DNA of 64,000 bases from Monodelphis domestica (Eukaryota; Chordata; Mammalia; Didelphimorphia; Didelphidae), in contig NC_077229.1 of the NCBI RefSeq assembly GCF_027887165.1, positions 344,391,380 through 344,455,379 on the forward strand. The letters are read 5' to 3'. The notes beneath the pieces were generated by a model that worked only from the letters and a program-made list of their open reading frames with translations, was not told where the DNA came from and searched no databases. Shown piece by piece: positions 24,100-35,119 of this stretch (positions are counted from its first letter, which is position 1; each line of letters begins with the position of its first letter). A program made the translations under genes and the position numbers.

Positions 24100-24937
24100 T
24101 GTGGAAAGGAAAACTGAGCAAGTTTTGGACTTTCTGCCACTCAGGTGGAACAAACAGCAGTTGGAATGTTAGAGTATGGTGGGGGGAGGGGAACTTGGAG
24201 AGTGACAGTTGGTCTCAAACTTTTCTTGGCCCTCAGACTGGAAGGAGCCTCTCTCCCTGTCTTGGGATAGAAGAATCTCTATTCCTGGACTTTTCCCAAC
24301 TGTGTGCTCTACCTGGATTCCTGTGATCATGTCATCGAACAAAAGGATTTAAGGGAAGTGATTTGAACTATAAGGCCGGTCTTTAGGGGTGTCAGCCTGA
24401 AAGAGACAGGCCCAACCAGCTCTGAAAGTCAGAACTTTTCTTCCTTTTGCTCTCTACTGGTAAAGACTTTAATCTTAAGAAAACTAACACAGATTCGCAT
24501 AGACAGGAATAGAAGAAACCCTCCACCAGCCTGTGAGGCCTGGCTTCAGCTCAAAAGCTGAGAGAGACTCAAAAGCCATCTGGGGAAAAGTAAAGGGAAA
24601 TCCTTATTCCCTCTTCCCTGATACCTCCCAATCCAAACTTGTTATTAAAATGCATCTTTATTTAAATAACCCACAGTCAGATAAGAGGACTCTCATTTCA
24701 GGTGGACACAGAAGGAGCTGAACCCAAGGACAGCCATTCAACCATAAAAGATCTCTATTGGACCCCTGCTGGGTGACTTTGGTCTGGGGGGGAGGCTTGT
24801 CCCTCAGGAGAGTCTGTGCTTACCTGCTCTGGGGTATCTTCAACATCAATCCATAGAAAAGACGTCCCCTCAGGCTAACATAAGTGGCTTATTTCTAGGA
24901 ACCCCAATTTTCAAAGATAGCCTCTCAGCCGGGGACA
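24100..24937 (+). repeat. 3' LTR of the class I provirus
   Basis: Starts TGTGGAAAGGAAAAC after a polypurine tract and probably ends '...cagccggggaca' at 24937 (TG...CA, about 838 bp). An ATTAAA signal lies near 24645. No partner 5' LTR is present in the window, so divergence cannot be used for dating. Confidence 0.7.
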
Positions 24938-24939
24938 TC

Positions 24940-25240
24940 TCTCTCCTTTTACCTCACCAGCAGTCACATTCCCTCTGTCCCTTCAATGCCTACATTCCCT
25001 GTTACAAAACCTTCCTTATCCTCTGTACTTCCTCAATACTCTGGAATTCCTTTAAATATTACACTTTGCAATATGCTGCCTTCCCACTGGGCAGGAAATA
25101 TTTCTTAGATACACTGTAAGCCCTCACATTGTCCTTGGGAAATGCTACCAATTCAATTCATGAATTGGATATTAACACTTATTATGGCCAGGGTAAAATT
25201 TTAGGCACTAGAGATACAGAATTGGGACAAGATCTTAAAA
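24940..25240. other. Unassigned spacer
   Basis: Pyrimidine-rich left part, no gene or recognised repeat. Confidence 0.45.
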
Positions 25241-25244
25241 TCTG

Positions 25245-26505
25245 ATATAGGAAAAAGGATAGTTGAACTAGAAATAAAGAATGACTCTAAACAAATTAGG
25301 AGAACATGGAAAAGTTTAACTATCAAACTTAAAGATAAAGGAAGAATTTATGACCAAACTAGACATAGAGAACATTACAAAAAATGAAATAGATAATTTT
25401 GATTACATTAAATTAAAGAGGGGTTGTACACATAAAGCCAATGCATCCAAGATTTGAAGAGGAAAAATAACTTTGGAAAAAAATTCATAGCAAGTATCTC
25501 TGGCAAAAGTCTAATTTTTCAAATATCAAGAGAATTGAATCAAATTTGTAAGAATACAAACCATTCTCCAATCAAAAAATGGTCAAAGGATATAAAAAGG
25601 CAGTTCTCAGAGGAAGAAATTAAACCTATCCATAGCCATATGAAAAATGCTCCAAATCACTATTGATTAGAGAAATGCAAGTTAAAATGACTCTAAATTA
25701 CACCACCACACATACCAGATTGGCTAACATAACCAAAAAGGAAAATGATAACTGTTGGAGGAAATGTGGGAAATTTGGAACATTAATACACTGTTGGTGG
25801 AACTGTGAACTAATACAAGCATTCTAGAGAGCAATATTGAAACTACACCCAAAGGGACACAAAACTATGCATACCCTTTGTCCTAGCAATTCCATTCCTG
25901 GGTGGGTCTCTCCAAAAGATCATAGTTAAGGGAATAGGACCTATCTATACCAAAATATTTTAGCAGCTTTTTTGTGACAAAAAATTAGAACCTGAGGGAT
26001 TTTTCCATCATTTGGGGAATGGATGAACAAGTTATATGATTGTAATAAAATACTCTTGTGCCCTAAGAGAAAATAAGCAGTATGAGTTCAGAAAAATCTT
26101 GAAAGAGATATATGAACATACAAAGTAAAGCAAGCAAAATCAGGAGAAACTGTGAAGGACTAAATCATTATCTGCAAAGCAAGTCTCAAAGATAACCACA
26201 AGAGAGTCATGATGAAATGCTATCCATATTCAAAGAAGGAACTGTTGGAATCTTAGTGTAGATCAAAGCATGCCATCTTCCATTATATTTCCTTCATAAC
26301 ATATCTATTTTATGTGTCTTCTATCATGACATGAGAAATATGGAAATATGCATTAAATAAAAGTATGAGTATAATCTATATCTGACTATTCACTGCCTAG
26401 GGATGGGAAGGGAAGTGAGGAAGAAAATATGAATTTTAAAATGTCAAAGAACAATCATCAAAAAGTGTTTCTATCTGTAAATGCAAAAATAAATAAATAA
26501 GAAAC
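25245..26505 (+). repeat. L1 3' end (ORF2 C-terminal region and 3' UTR)
   Basis: Contains 'aaaaaatggtcaaaggatat', 'ttagagaaatgcaagttaaa' and a frame reading NCWRKCGKFGTLIHCWWNCE, matching the conserved end of mammalian L1 ORF2. It continues into '...atgatgaaatgctatccata' and ends with an A-rich tail at about 26505. Decayed in all frames. The frame 25454-25666 is part of the LINE. Confidence 0.85.
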
Positions 26506-26531
26506 AAAAAATCATCTAGTGAAGGATGGGG

Positions 26532-26780
26532 TATGACATTCATTCAAATAATTGTAATATAAGGCAAACTGAGAAAAGAAAGAAGAGGTCCAATGTACTA
26601 CTGGCAATTGGAAGATTCCACTTGTTTTGATGTGGAAAGAGTATAAGCTGGAATGAGAGAACCTAGTTTCAATTTCCAGATATATTACTTGCTCCATACA
26701 TGTCCTTAACCAAGTCATTTACCCTTCTGGACACCAATTTCCTCATTTATTAACTACCTAAAGTTCCTGATAGCTCTAAA
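26532..26780 (+). repeat. Local duplication, copy 1 (partner 29516-30510), with a MIR-like core
   Basis: Starts 'tatgacattcattcaaata' and includes 'gaagattccacttgt', 'tttcaatttccagat', 'acttgctccatacat', then an MIR-like 'aatttcctcatttattaac'. The whole segment recurs about 3 kb to the right, where an LTR splits it. Confidence 0.85.
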
Positions 26781-26789
26781 TTTATGATC

Positions 26790-27785
26790 CTAGATTATTT
26801 TCATGAAGACTTCATAGAGGAAATGAGATCAGAGTTGTATTTTGAAGGAAGTGAAGTGTATCAACAGGCAGAGATAAAAGCAGGACATTCTAGAAATGGA
26901 AGATGGTATAAGCAAAGTCTAAGAGAGAGGAGAGGACAGAATAAAATCAGAGAGGGAGAATAGCATGAATATAATACAATATAATTTAACTGTAAAAAAA
27001 TGATGAGGGGATGGTTTCTTAGTGGGAAGATCAAAGTTATGATTACCTTGAGTTTCTACTCTAGATTCTACCATGATACTTATTTTATGCTGTTTTGATT
27101 TTTATAATTGAATCTGCATCTGCCTTAAACTATCTTTCTATGTCCTTGAGTTTAGTTCGGGAATTTATCTCTCCTGCTGAGTTAGTTTAAAGTTTTAATT
27201 AATAGGGGAAACTATTATCTACCATTCTTTCAGCTCCTGGGGAAATACCTAGACAACTGGTATTACCTTTAAGGCTTGAAACCAGCTCTGACAGATAGCC
27301 CTGATCTGTTCTTGCACCATTAAGGAAAATTATCTCCCTAACAAATCTTTCTGGGTGCCAAGGAGTCTGCTAACTTGGGTCCATTAACAAGGTCTACAAT
27401 ATGCAAATGATCTCATAAATCAATCATCATTCCTTAATTACAAAGGAAAGTGGTTGTTAGCCCCACACAGTTGCTAGTGCACTTTCATTGTCTTCTCTAC
27501 CTACCCAACTCTATTCTTTATTCTATTGTACTTTCCCAAACTGTATGTGGTCTATTAAGCCTTACCTTGGGGTCTTTAGTTATTGAGAGGACATAAACCT
27601 GATATATTGGTTACTGCCAGCATAACTAATAAATTGGTGATGCTCAGAATCTGGTTTCTCAGTTTATCTTAATTTTCAAACCAAATGGAAGAAACCTGGG
27701 AAGGAAAAATTAGAGCTTCCCCTAGAAGGGTTTGTCTTGTAAGCAGTGGTGCCAAATGTCCTTTTGAACTCCCTAGCAACTTTTG
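26790..27785. other. Unassigned intergenic DNA
   Basis: No gene, repeat or signal recognised. Confidence 0.45.
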
Positions 27786-27789
27786 AAGT

Positions 27790-27910
27790 AGGAGCTATAC
27801 TAATATATATTATCCATTTTATAGATAGGGAAATAAAGGTTGAAGGTTAAGATAATTGCCCAGGCTTACACAGCTGGTAAGTATTTGAGGTGGGATTTGA
27901 GCTCAGTGTA
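27790..27910 (-). repeat. MIR-like CORE-SINE, partial
   Basis: 'cattttatagatagggaaat', 'cccaggcttacacagctgg' and 'gaggtgggatttgagctcag' in inverted core order. Confidence 0.75.
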
Positions 27911-27919
27911 CCAACTAGT

Positions 27920-29015
27920 CAACTTAAATGAAGTAATCAGAGCAATGTGTTAGGAAGAGTCCACAAGCAACAGAAAAGAGAAGCAATTAAACCAGATAGG
28001 ATGCGATTTTCAGGCTATCTGGACAATAAGCTAAAAAGAAAATGAGAAGTTAGGTTGGTTACAGTGGAAATAGAAAGAGGAGAGGTGACAAGTTTAAAGA
28101 CATTTCTGAGGTAGAACCAAAGGACTTGGAAAGTGAGTGGATTTAAGTGACTAGGAAGAGGAGAGAGTCCCATAATCAGAAAGTTTCAGAAGCCTAGTCT
28201 AACCCTCAGTACTCATTCATTCTATAATATATTTAAGTGGTTATCCAGACTTTTTTTAAGCGTTCAAGTAAAGGGATGAGAGAATTAATTACTTATCCTT
28301 CCAACATCCTACTTTTCCTAATTTGTCTTTACATCAAGGTGAAATCTGCCTCTCTTCAGGTTCTGCTTTCTAAGGGCTGGCTGAACTTTCAAAAGGAGAG
28401 TTTTTATAATATTTGAAGACAGTTAACATGATCCTGCTACATCTTCTCTTCTCCCAGCTAAATATATCCAGTTCCTAAACCAATCTCAGAGTATGATTTT
28501 GAGATCCCTCACTATCCTGTAAGAATTTGTGGAAGATTATACTCCAAGCTGGAGGAAGGGGGAATTTTTTTTTATAGAATAGGATGTTTTATACCTATAT
28601 TTTGTCAATTAATCTTTTCTAAAAACTAATTATTTTAAGTGTTTGATTGTTAATGGAGAACAGATTTGAACAGTTGGAAGCTATAATGTCAAAAGTCAAA
28701 ACCCCTCAGGATCACTCCTAGAACCCTGAGTGTATTATTATCCACTCTTCAAGGATTTAAACTTGTGGTTGAACATAAACTGAGATAATTGCCCCGAGAA
28801 AGCTAATTTTTTTCCCTTTATATTCCCACAGTGCCAGTAGGTACTCAATAAAGGTTGTTGAATAAACAAAACACAGGGGTGGGGGTAAGGGGTGATGCAA
28901 AATAAGCAAAATAAATCTTTTTTTTTGTTGTTCCTTTGAGCCCACATCACATTTTAAAGGACTTTGAGATTCTGAGATATCCTTACTCTAGTTCTTAGTT
29001 GAGCCTGTAAGAATC
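27920..29015. other. Unassigned intergenic DNA
   Basis: No gene. The two overlapping minus-strand frames at 28738-28950 have no recognisable domain. Confidence 0.45.
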
Positions 29016-29030
29016 TGTCACTGGACTCTT

Positions 29031-29236
29031 TTTTTTTTTCTTAAACCCTTACCTCCTGTCTTGGAGTCAATACTGTGTATTGGCTCCAAGGTAGAAGAGT
29101 GGTAAGGGCTAGGCAATGGGAGTCAAGTGACTTGCCCAGGGTCACACAGCTGGGAAGTGTCTGAGGCCAGATTTGAACCTAGGACCTCCAGTCTCTAGGA
29201 CTGGCTCTCAATCCACTGAGCTACCCAGCTGCCCCC
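29031..29236 (-). repeat. WSINE/MAR1-type marsupial SINE, full length
   Basis: On the minus strand: tRNA-like head (GGGGCAGCTGGGTAGCTCAG, then B box GGTTCAAATC), CORE domain ('cagctgtgtgaccctggg'), conserved '...gccaatacacagtattgac' 3' segment and an oligo-A tail. It is bordered by the 12-bp repeat 'cactggactctt'/'cactagactctt'. Marsupial-specific family, low divergence. Confidence 0.95.
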
Positions 29237-29515
29237 CACTAGACTCTTAGACAAAATACCTCAAATTTGACAGTGTGGCTAATATTTTACTCATTGTATA
29301 CCTAATCAACAAATGAAAACAATTATTGCTTGTGGAAAAAAATGAAGACTCCTAACTTTCCCTTCTTTACAAAGCTATTGTTCCTCCAGCTTTCTAATTT
29401 AGAAAATTAACTTTGAAAAAATGTAGAAAATACTGAACTAATAAAAAGGACCTCTTTTTGCTTACAACTTCTATTTGTTCAAGAACAGATAAAGATAAAA
29501 AGGACAAGTCAGACT

Positions 29516-29687
29516 TATGACATTCATTCAAATAATTGTAATACAAGGCAAACTGAGATAAGGAAGAAGAGGTCCAATATACTACTGACAATTTGAAGAT
29601 TCCACTTGTGTTGATGTAGAAAGAGTATAAGCTAGAATGAGATAACCTAGTTTCAATTTCCAGATCTATTACTTGCTCCATACATAT
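29516..29687 (+). repeat. Local duplication, copy 2 left half
   Basis: Matches 26532-26700. It is cut at '...gctccatacatat' by the LTR that follows and resumes after 30439. Confidence 0.85.
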
Positions 29688-29967
29688 TGTAGCAGTCTAG
29701 CCCATAGGTATTGTGGAGAGACAAGAATTGTGAGTGAGCACATGGCCATTCTGCTCATGGCAATGAACTCTATTCCCAGCGTGGCTGAAGTTAGGGCGCG
29801 AAACCTTGCTTCCCTTTGTCTGTGACAAGGAAATCACTTTAAAAGACTGATATATATTAATTTAAGGTCGCCAAGGAATTCAGCTATGTAATTCCTAAAT
29901 GAAAACTCAAGTCAGCCATCAACCTTTTATGGAGTTTTTAATTACAAACAGGAGGAAGAAAATTATT

Positions 29968-30050
<83 letters not shown>

Positions 30051-30439
30051 AGAGAAGGAATAGGGCTTAAATACCCCCTCTGTTTAGGCTGGGCCAAAAG
30101 GCCCAAGCCCTTAGATAGCTGAGGCAAAGAAAAGAGATCAGTCCCTATCACTCACGTGACCAAAATGGAGAAACAGTCTCAGGGGCCTCCACCTCCAGCC
30201 TCCTTCAGAGCAAGCCTTCTCAGAGCACAACCTCTCAGAGCAAAACCTCTCGAACCCCTTGGTCTAACATGTTTTTTCGGAGCATGGCTGTGGCTTCTGA
30301 ATATTAATAATAATTGATTACTGACTCATTACTCATATCTCAAAGGTTGGCTCTTTCATGCCCTTTGCAGGATTTACAAACTTCTATCCCTTTTCTATTT
30401 TCCTACCATAAAGCTTCTCGCTGGCCCGGAGGCTTTACA
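29688..30439. repeat. Solo LTR
   Basis: A 752-bp block starting TGTAGCAGTCTAG and ending GGCTTTACA sits exactly where the uninterrupted copy at 26.7 kb reads through. Flanks repeat 'tat', or 'catat' if the end is set two bases earlier. It contains a long (GA)n run. The inverse of 'gggcttaaatacccc' could be a TATA box and that of 'tttttaattaca' a poly(A) signal, both suggesting minus orientation. Family not determined. Confidence 0.8.
29968..30048. repeat. (GA)n microsatellite in the solo LTR
   Basis: About 80 bp of near-pure GA dinucleotides with two GGG-type interruptions. The frame at 29966-30151 minus is its translation shadow. Confidence 0.95.
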
Positions 30440-30510
30440 TATCCTTAACACTGGACACTGATTTCCTCATTTATTCAATCCCTAAAGTTCCTGATAGCTA
30501 CATTTATTAT
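30440..30510 (+). repeat. Local duplication, copy 2 right half
   Basis: 'tatccttaac...tttcctcatttattcaa...aaagttcctgatagct' continues the alignment with 26700-26780 after the LTR. Confidence 0.8.
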
Positions 30511-30519
30511 GTACCTAAT

Positions 30520-32990
30520 CTATTCTACTGATGCACTACTCTGTTTCTTAGCCAGTACCAGATTGTTTGATGACTACTGCTTTGTAACATAATATAAAAT
30601 TTTATAGTACTAGGATACCTTCCTTCACATTTTTTCTTATTGTTTCCCTTGACATTTTTTACCTTTTTTTCTTCCCATTGAATATTGTTATTATGTTTCT
30701 AACTTTATAAAATAATTTTTGTTAGTTCAATTAGTATGGTACTGAATTAACTGACTAATTTAAGTTGAAACATCATTTTTATTATATTGACTTGGCCTAA
30801 CCATAAGCAATGAATATATTTCCAGTGATTTAGATTTGACTTTGTGTGAAAAAAACTGCAGGTATAACTGTGTTCATATAATTCCTGGGTTTGTCTTAGC
30901 AAGCAGACTCCAGAAATTTTATATAACCTACAGTTATTTTAAGTGGAATTTCTCCTTTTATCTCTTTCTTCTGGGCTTTGTCAACAATATACAGAAAGTC
31001 TGATCATTTATCTGGGATTATTTTATATCCTCCAACTTTACTGAAGTTCTTAATTATTTCAACTATTTTTTTAATTGATCCTCTGGTATACTCTAAATAG
31101 ACCATCATATCATCTGCAAAGAATGGTCATTTTATTTCTTCATGACCTATTCTTTTTTTTTAAACAATATTTTATTTGATCATTTCCAAGCATTATTCAT
31201 TAGAGACAAAGATCATTTTCTTTTCCTCCCCACCCCCACCTCTCCCATAGCCAATGTGTGATTCCACTGGGTATCACATGTGTTCTTGATTCGAACCCAT
31301 TTCCGTGTTGTTAGTATTTGCATTAGAGTGTTCATTTAGAGTCTCTCCTCAGACATGTCCCTCAACCCCTCTAGTCAAGCTGTTGCTTTTCCTCGGTGTT
31401 TTTACTCCCACAGTTTGTCCTCTGCTTGTGGATAGTGTTTTTCTCCTATATCCCTGCAGATTGTTCAGGGACATTGCATTGTCCCTAATGGAGAAGTCCA
31501 TTACATTCGATTCTACCACAGTGTATCAGTCTCTGGGTACAATGATTTCCTGGTTCTGCTCCTCTCACTCTGCATCACTTCCTGGAGGTTGTTCCAGTCT
31601 CCACCTCATGGCCTATTCTAATACCTTGAATTCTTTTTTATCTCATTACTATAGCTAGAATTTCTAGTACAATATTAAGTAGTAATAATAACAAAGTATG
31701 TCCTTGCTTCATTTCTGATCTTTTTAGGAAAAATTCCAGTTTATATAATCATTATAAATAATGCTTGCTGATGGTTTTAGAGATACTACTTTTATTTAAG
31801 GAAAGCTCCATTGGCTCCTATATTTTCTACTGTTTATAATAGGAATGAATCTTTGTCAAAAGATTTTGCTGAATTTAGACGTAATCATATGATTTTTGTT
31901 GGTTTTGTTACTGAGATGGTTAATTATTCTGATAGTTTTCCTAATATTAGATCAGCCCTGCTTTCCTGAAATAAATCCCATTTGGTCATAGTATGTGATC
32001 TTTATGATATATTGATTTAATTTTGTTACTAACTTTATTTAAAAATTTTAAAATATCAGTATTCATTAGGGAAATTGGTCTATTATTTCTTTCTCTGTTT
32101 TTGCTCTTCCTGGTTTAGATATCAGCATCATATTTGTGTCATGAAATAAATTTGGTAGAACTCTTTGTCTTTTTTCCAAATAGTTTACATAGTATTATAA
32201 TGAATTGTTCTTTAAATGTTTGGTAGAATTCACTTATAAATCCAGATCATCCTGGTGATGTTTTCTTACAAAGGTCATCAATGACTTGTTCAACTCTTTT
32301 CTAAATTAGAATTATTTAAGTATTCTATTTCCTCATGTTAATCTGGGTAATTGATATTTTTTAAATATTCATTTATTTCACCCAGATCATTAGGTTTTTT
32401 GTCACATAATTAATGAAAATTACTCCTAATATTTGCTTTACTTCCATCTTCATGGTTGGTGAATTCACCCTTTTCACATTTGACATTGATAATTTATTTT
32501 TTTCTTTCTTTTTTCAACCAAATTAACCATTTATCTATTTTATTGACTATATCAAAACCACCTCTTAATTTTATTTATTAGTTCAATGGTTTACTTACTT
32601 TCAATTTTATAAATCTCTCTTTTGATTTTCTGGATTTGCAATTTTGTGTTTTATTAGGGATATTTGATTTGTTCTCTAACTTGGGGTTTTTTTAAGTTGC
32701 AAGCTTAATTCATCAACATGCTCTTTCTCTGTTTTACTGATGTAAACATTCAGTGTTTTAAATATTCCACAAAGTACTGCTTTGACTGCAACCCATAAAT
32801 TTTTGGATTTTTTTATTCATTCTCTATAAAAATTTTTTCTATGATTTATGATTTAACCCATTCATTCATTGAGATTAGATTATATAGCTTCTAATTAATT
32901 TTCACATACATCTCCATAACATTTTATTAAATGTAGTATTTATTGAATTGTAATCAGAACCAACTGAGCTTCCCAGATGATTAAGAGTAG
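30520..32990 (-). repeat. L1 ORF2 region, antisense, interrupted
   Basis: Inverse L1 ORF2 hallmarks in order: 'cttagccagtaccagattg', 'tactgctttgtaacataat', '...catcatatcatctgcaaag', 'tccttgcttcatttctgatc', 'cctgaaataaatcccatttgg' and 'gattttctggatttgcaatt'. All frames are decayed. It is interrupted at 31154-31606 by a younger L1 3' end. Confidence 0.85.
31154..31606 (-). mobile_element. Young 5'-truncated L1 3' end nested in the older L1
   Basis: Starts with a poly(T) run after 'catgacctattct' (31141-31153) and ends before 'catggcctattct' (31607-31619), a 13-bp target repeat with one mismatch. Its inverse is closely related to the plus-strand copy at 50242-50781. The frame at 31305-31658 is antisense to it. 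Confidence 0.9.
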
Positions 32991-32999
32991 CTATGTCCA

Positions 33000-34040
33000 G
33001 CAGCAGTTTACTATTTCTTTGTAGAGCTTAGGTCAGAGGGGTAAATCAGACTTTCTTCTAGATCAGAGCCCTCTAATAGCAAAGAACAATTTCATGTCCT
33101 AAGCTTGTGTAGTCCCTGAGATAAGAGAATAATATCACATTCAATATCCCAATAAAGCACCCACAAGACCAGCCCATACCTTCCCTCTACAAGTACACTG
33201 AGCTTGACCCTGATATCCATTCTGAAGTCAGGAAACCATGTGGAAAATAAGCAAAAAAACAAGAAGAAAAAGAACCCCAACATAAAAAAAAACAGTTACA
33301 GATATGCTCAAAATAAACCCAGAATAATAAGTGACTCCCAAATATCTTCAAGCAAATACTCAAAGAAAAGCACTACTTCCACTAAATTCAACTAGAATTA
33401 CTAGAATATATAAAGGAAAAATTTTATGAGGGTAAAAAATAACTTGATTAATAAGGTGGGAGCAGAAATGGGAAAAGTAAAAAAGAAATGATAGTTATGG
33501 AAGAATGAAGTAGAAAGGCAACATAACTTGGCACAAAAGGTACAAAATCTTGCACAAGTAACACACTCCTTAGAAAAGTAAAATGGACAAAATAGAAGCC
33601 AATTACTCTGTAAAATAAAAAAAGAAATATTAAAAGACAAAAGACTGGAAAAAAAGAGAAAACATATAGTATTTCATAAGAAAAATAACTGACCTGGAAA
33701 AGTTTGAGGAGAAAAAAATTAATAATAATTAATTACCTGAATGCCATGAATGAAAAAGGAACTTGGATATCTTATTTCTATCAATAAACATTTATTAAGC
33801 ATCTTGAAGAAATCTTTTTTTAAGTGCCCAAATCTCAGAACCAAAGGATAAAATGGAAATAGAAAATATCCACCAACCACTTCTGAAATAAACTTCCAAA
33901 TAAAAACTCCTATATAGATCATATCCAAAAGCCCAAGCTTCCAGGTCAAAGCTAACAGTCAGAAAGAAGGGATTCAAGTGCCAGGTAGCCATAATCATGA
34001 TGACATAAGAGTAAGCCAACAATAGAAAAGAGAAACAAGG
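33000..34040. other. Decayed LINE-like or unassigned sequence
   Basis: Part of 33835-33955 ('aaaactcctatatagatcat' and neighbours) resembles 11640-11760, probably an L1 ORF1-like remnant in forward orientation. The A-rich 33240-33400 stretch could be the matching 5' part. No gene is supported; the long minus-strand frames here (33719-34022) run antisense to it. Confidence 0.4.
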
Positions 34041-34307
34041 TGCTGTTTAAAAGCACAACTAAAAGGGATAATAATGATTACCATCAATATGGAATGGAAT
34101 TAAGTTTTGTGGTCATCTAAACTAAGCCCCACTAAAGTCAAGAGCTGAAGCTAAAGCTATTCATTTCACTATTTCAATGAGAACTAGGAATGATTTGGTC
34201 CAGTTCCCTCATGACATTTTAGCTTGAAAGAACACCTGCTATATTTTGGCACTATGACCCAGAAAGAGTGCTGAGAAAAACTGTTTGACATTATAATTCC
34301 AAAGTTA

Positions 34308-34313
34308 TTTATT
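34308..34313 (-). terminator. Poly(A) signal of serpin gene A
   Basis: AATAAA on the minus strand ('tttatt' on plus), about 240 nt past the stop codon. Gene B has its signal at the equivalent place (60932-60937). Confidence 0.6.
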
Positions 34314-34549
34314 GCAAAGTAAAGGAAATGTGAAAGATGTAAGAAACTGGTGTCTTTCATTATTAATTTCAACTTAATAAGCATGAGTTCTTGCCATAAA
34401 GATAAGACTATCTAAACCAATAATTTTGAACATTTACTAAACTCCTAATCCATGTCAGGCACTTTGGCAGGTGCCAGGAATGTAAAAACAAGTCAACTGG
34501 TTCCTGCCCTCAAGGAACGTACATCTTATCAGTCCCCAACTGCTCATTA

Positions 34550-34943
34550 TTACGGGGCAGCAACTCTGCCTAAGAAGAGAACATTGTTGCTTCTGTTGTA
34601 TAGCAAGAGGAACAGGAATGGGTGGTCACATTTAAATTCTTCCCTAACAGGAACACTAACATTAAGTACCTCAAAACCAGTAGGTTTTCCTTCCATGCCC
34701 TCCTCATCCACCTTCACAAAGGTCTTATGCATGATTTCAGATATGGCCAAGCCTGTAAAAGTTGTCATTCCTGAAAAGTCAGCCTTTTGTACACCGAACA
34801 GATCTGTCACTCCCATAGTTTCCAATGTGTGCCCCAGAGACAAAGCTTTTTTAGTTTAAACTGGGGGGATCTCAAATCAACTTCTTTTCTGGTCAAATTT
34901 TCAGGCTTCATCAACTCCTCTAATTTTGAGTAAGTCCTTCCAA
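34550..34943 (-). pseudogene. Gene A terminal coding exon, damaged
   Basis: It begins after a good acceptor ('cccctgtcttctctatag') with TTGGAAGGACTT, equivalent to the LEEELT start in gene B, but the frame is lost within about 20 nt through a stop, and again at an A run near 34850. Downstream, one frame reads LGHTLETMGVTDLFG, ADFSGMT, MHKTFVKVDEEG, then FKCDHPFLF and LGRVAAP, the conserved serpin C-terminus. The hinge that should read GTEAAAAT is GMEGKPTG, so even a translated product should not insert its loop and inhibit a protease. It ends at the stop TAA 34550-34552, and the net length is about 8 nt short of the gene B exon. The plus-strand frame 34452-34859 is its antisense shadow. Confidence 0.93.
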
Positions 34944-35119
34944 CTATAGAGAAGACAGGGGATAAATGAAGATTTTTAATCAATAAAACTGTAAATTGTT
35001 TCTGGAGAAATCTTATTCTAATTAAAGGGAATTAAAAATAAATTGTATGAGTGGAAGTAAGGCTTTAAATCAGTACAACTGTAAGTTATAGTCATGCAGA
35101 AACCAGTTTCCATTCACAT

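Larger units (their letters stand above)
12612..24937 (+). mobile_element. Class I (gammaretrovirus-like) proviral fossil, 5'-truncated
   Basis: Old ERV1-type fossil on the plus strand, broken by many changes and two insertions. Visible parts in order are: the end of reverse transcriptase and the connection (about 12615-13030); the start of RNase H with YTDGSS (13200-13342); after the inserted class II provirus, the rest of RNase H with YTDSQYAF (20677-20990); the integrase zinc-like start (about 21095-21215); after a probable solo LTR, the integrase core with HPQSSGQVERLN and a C-terminal [17 protein letters not shown] block (21740-22830); an AT-rich stretch without a recognisable env (22870-24080); a polypurine tract; and a 3' LTR. 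No 5' LTR, gag or protease is seen. The '[11 protein letters not shown]' block is typical of gammaretroviruses. Clearly much older than the element nested in it. Confidence 0.9.

Noticed and set aside
34452-34859. 135-aa plus-strand open frame
   Set aside because: It is antisense to the serpin terminal exon and shows no domain of its own.
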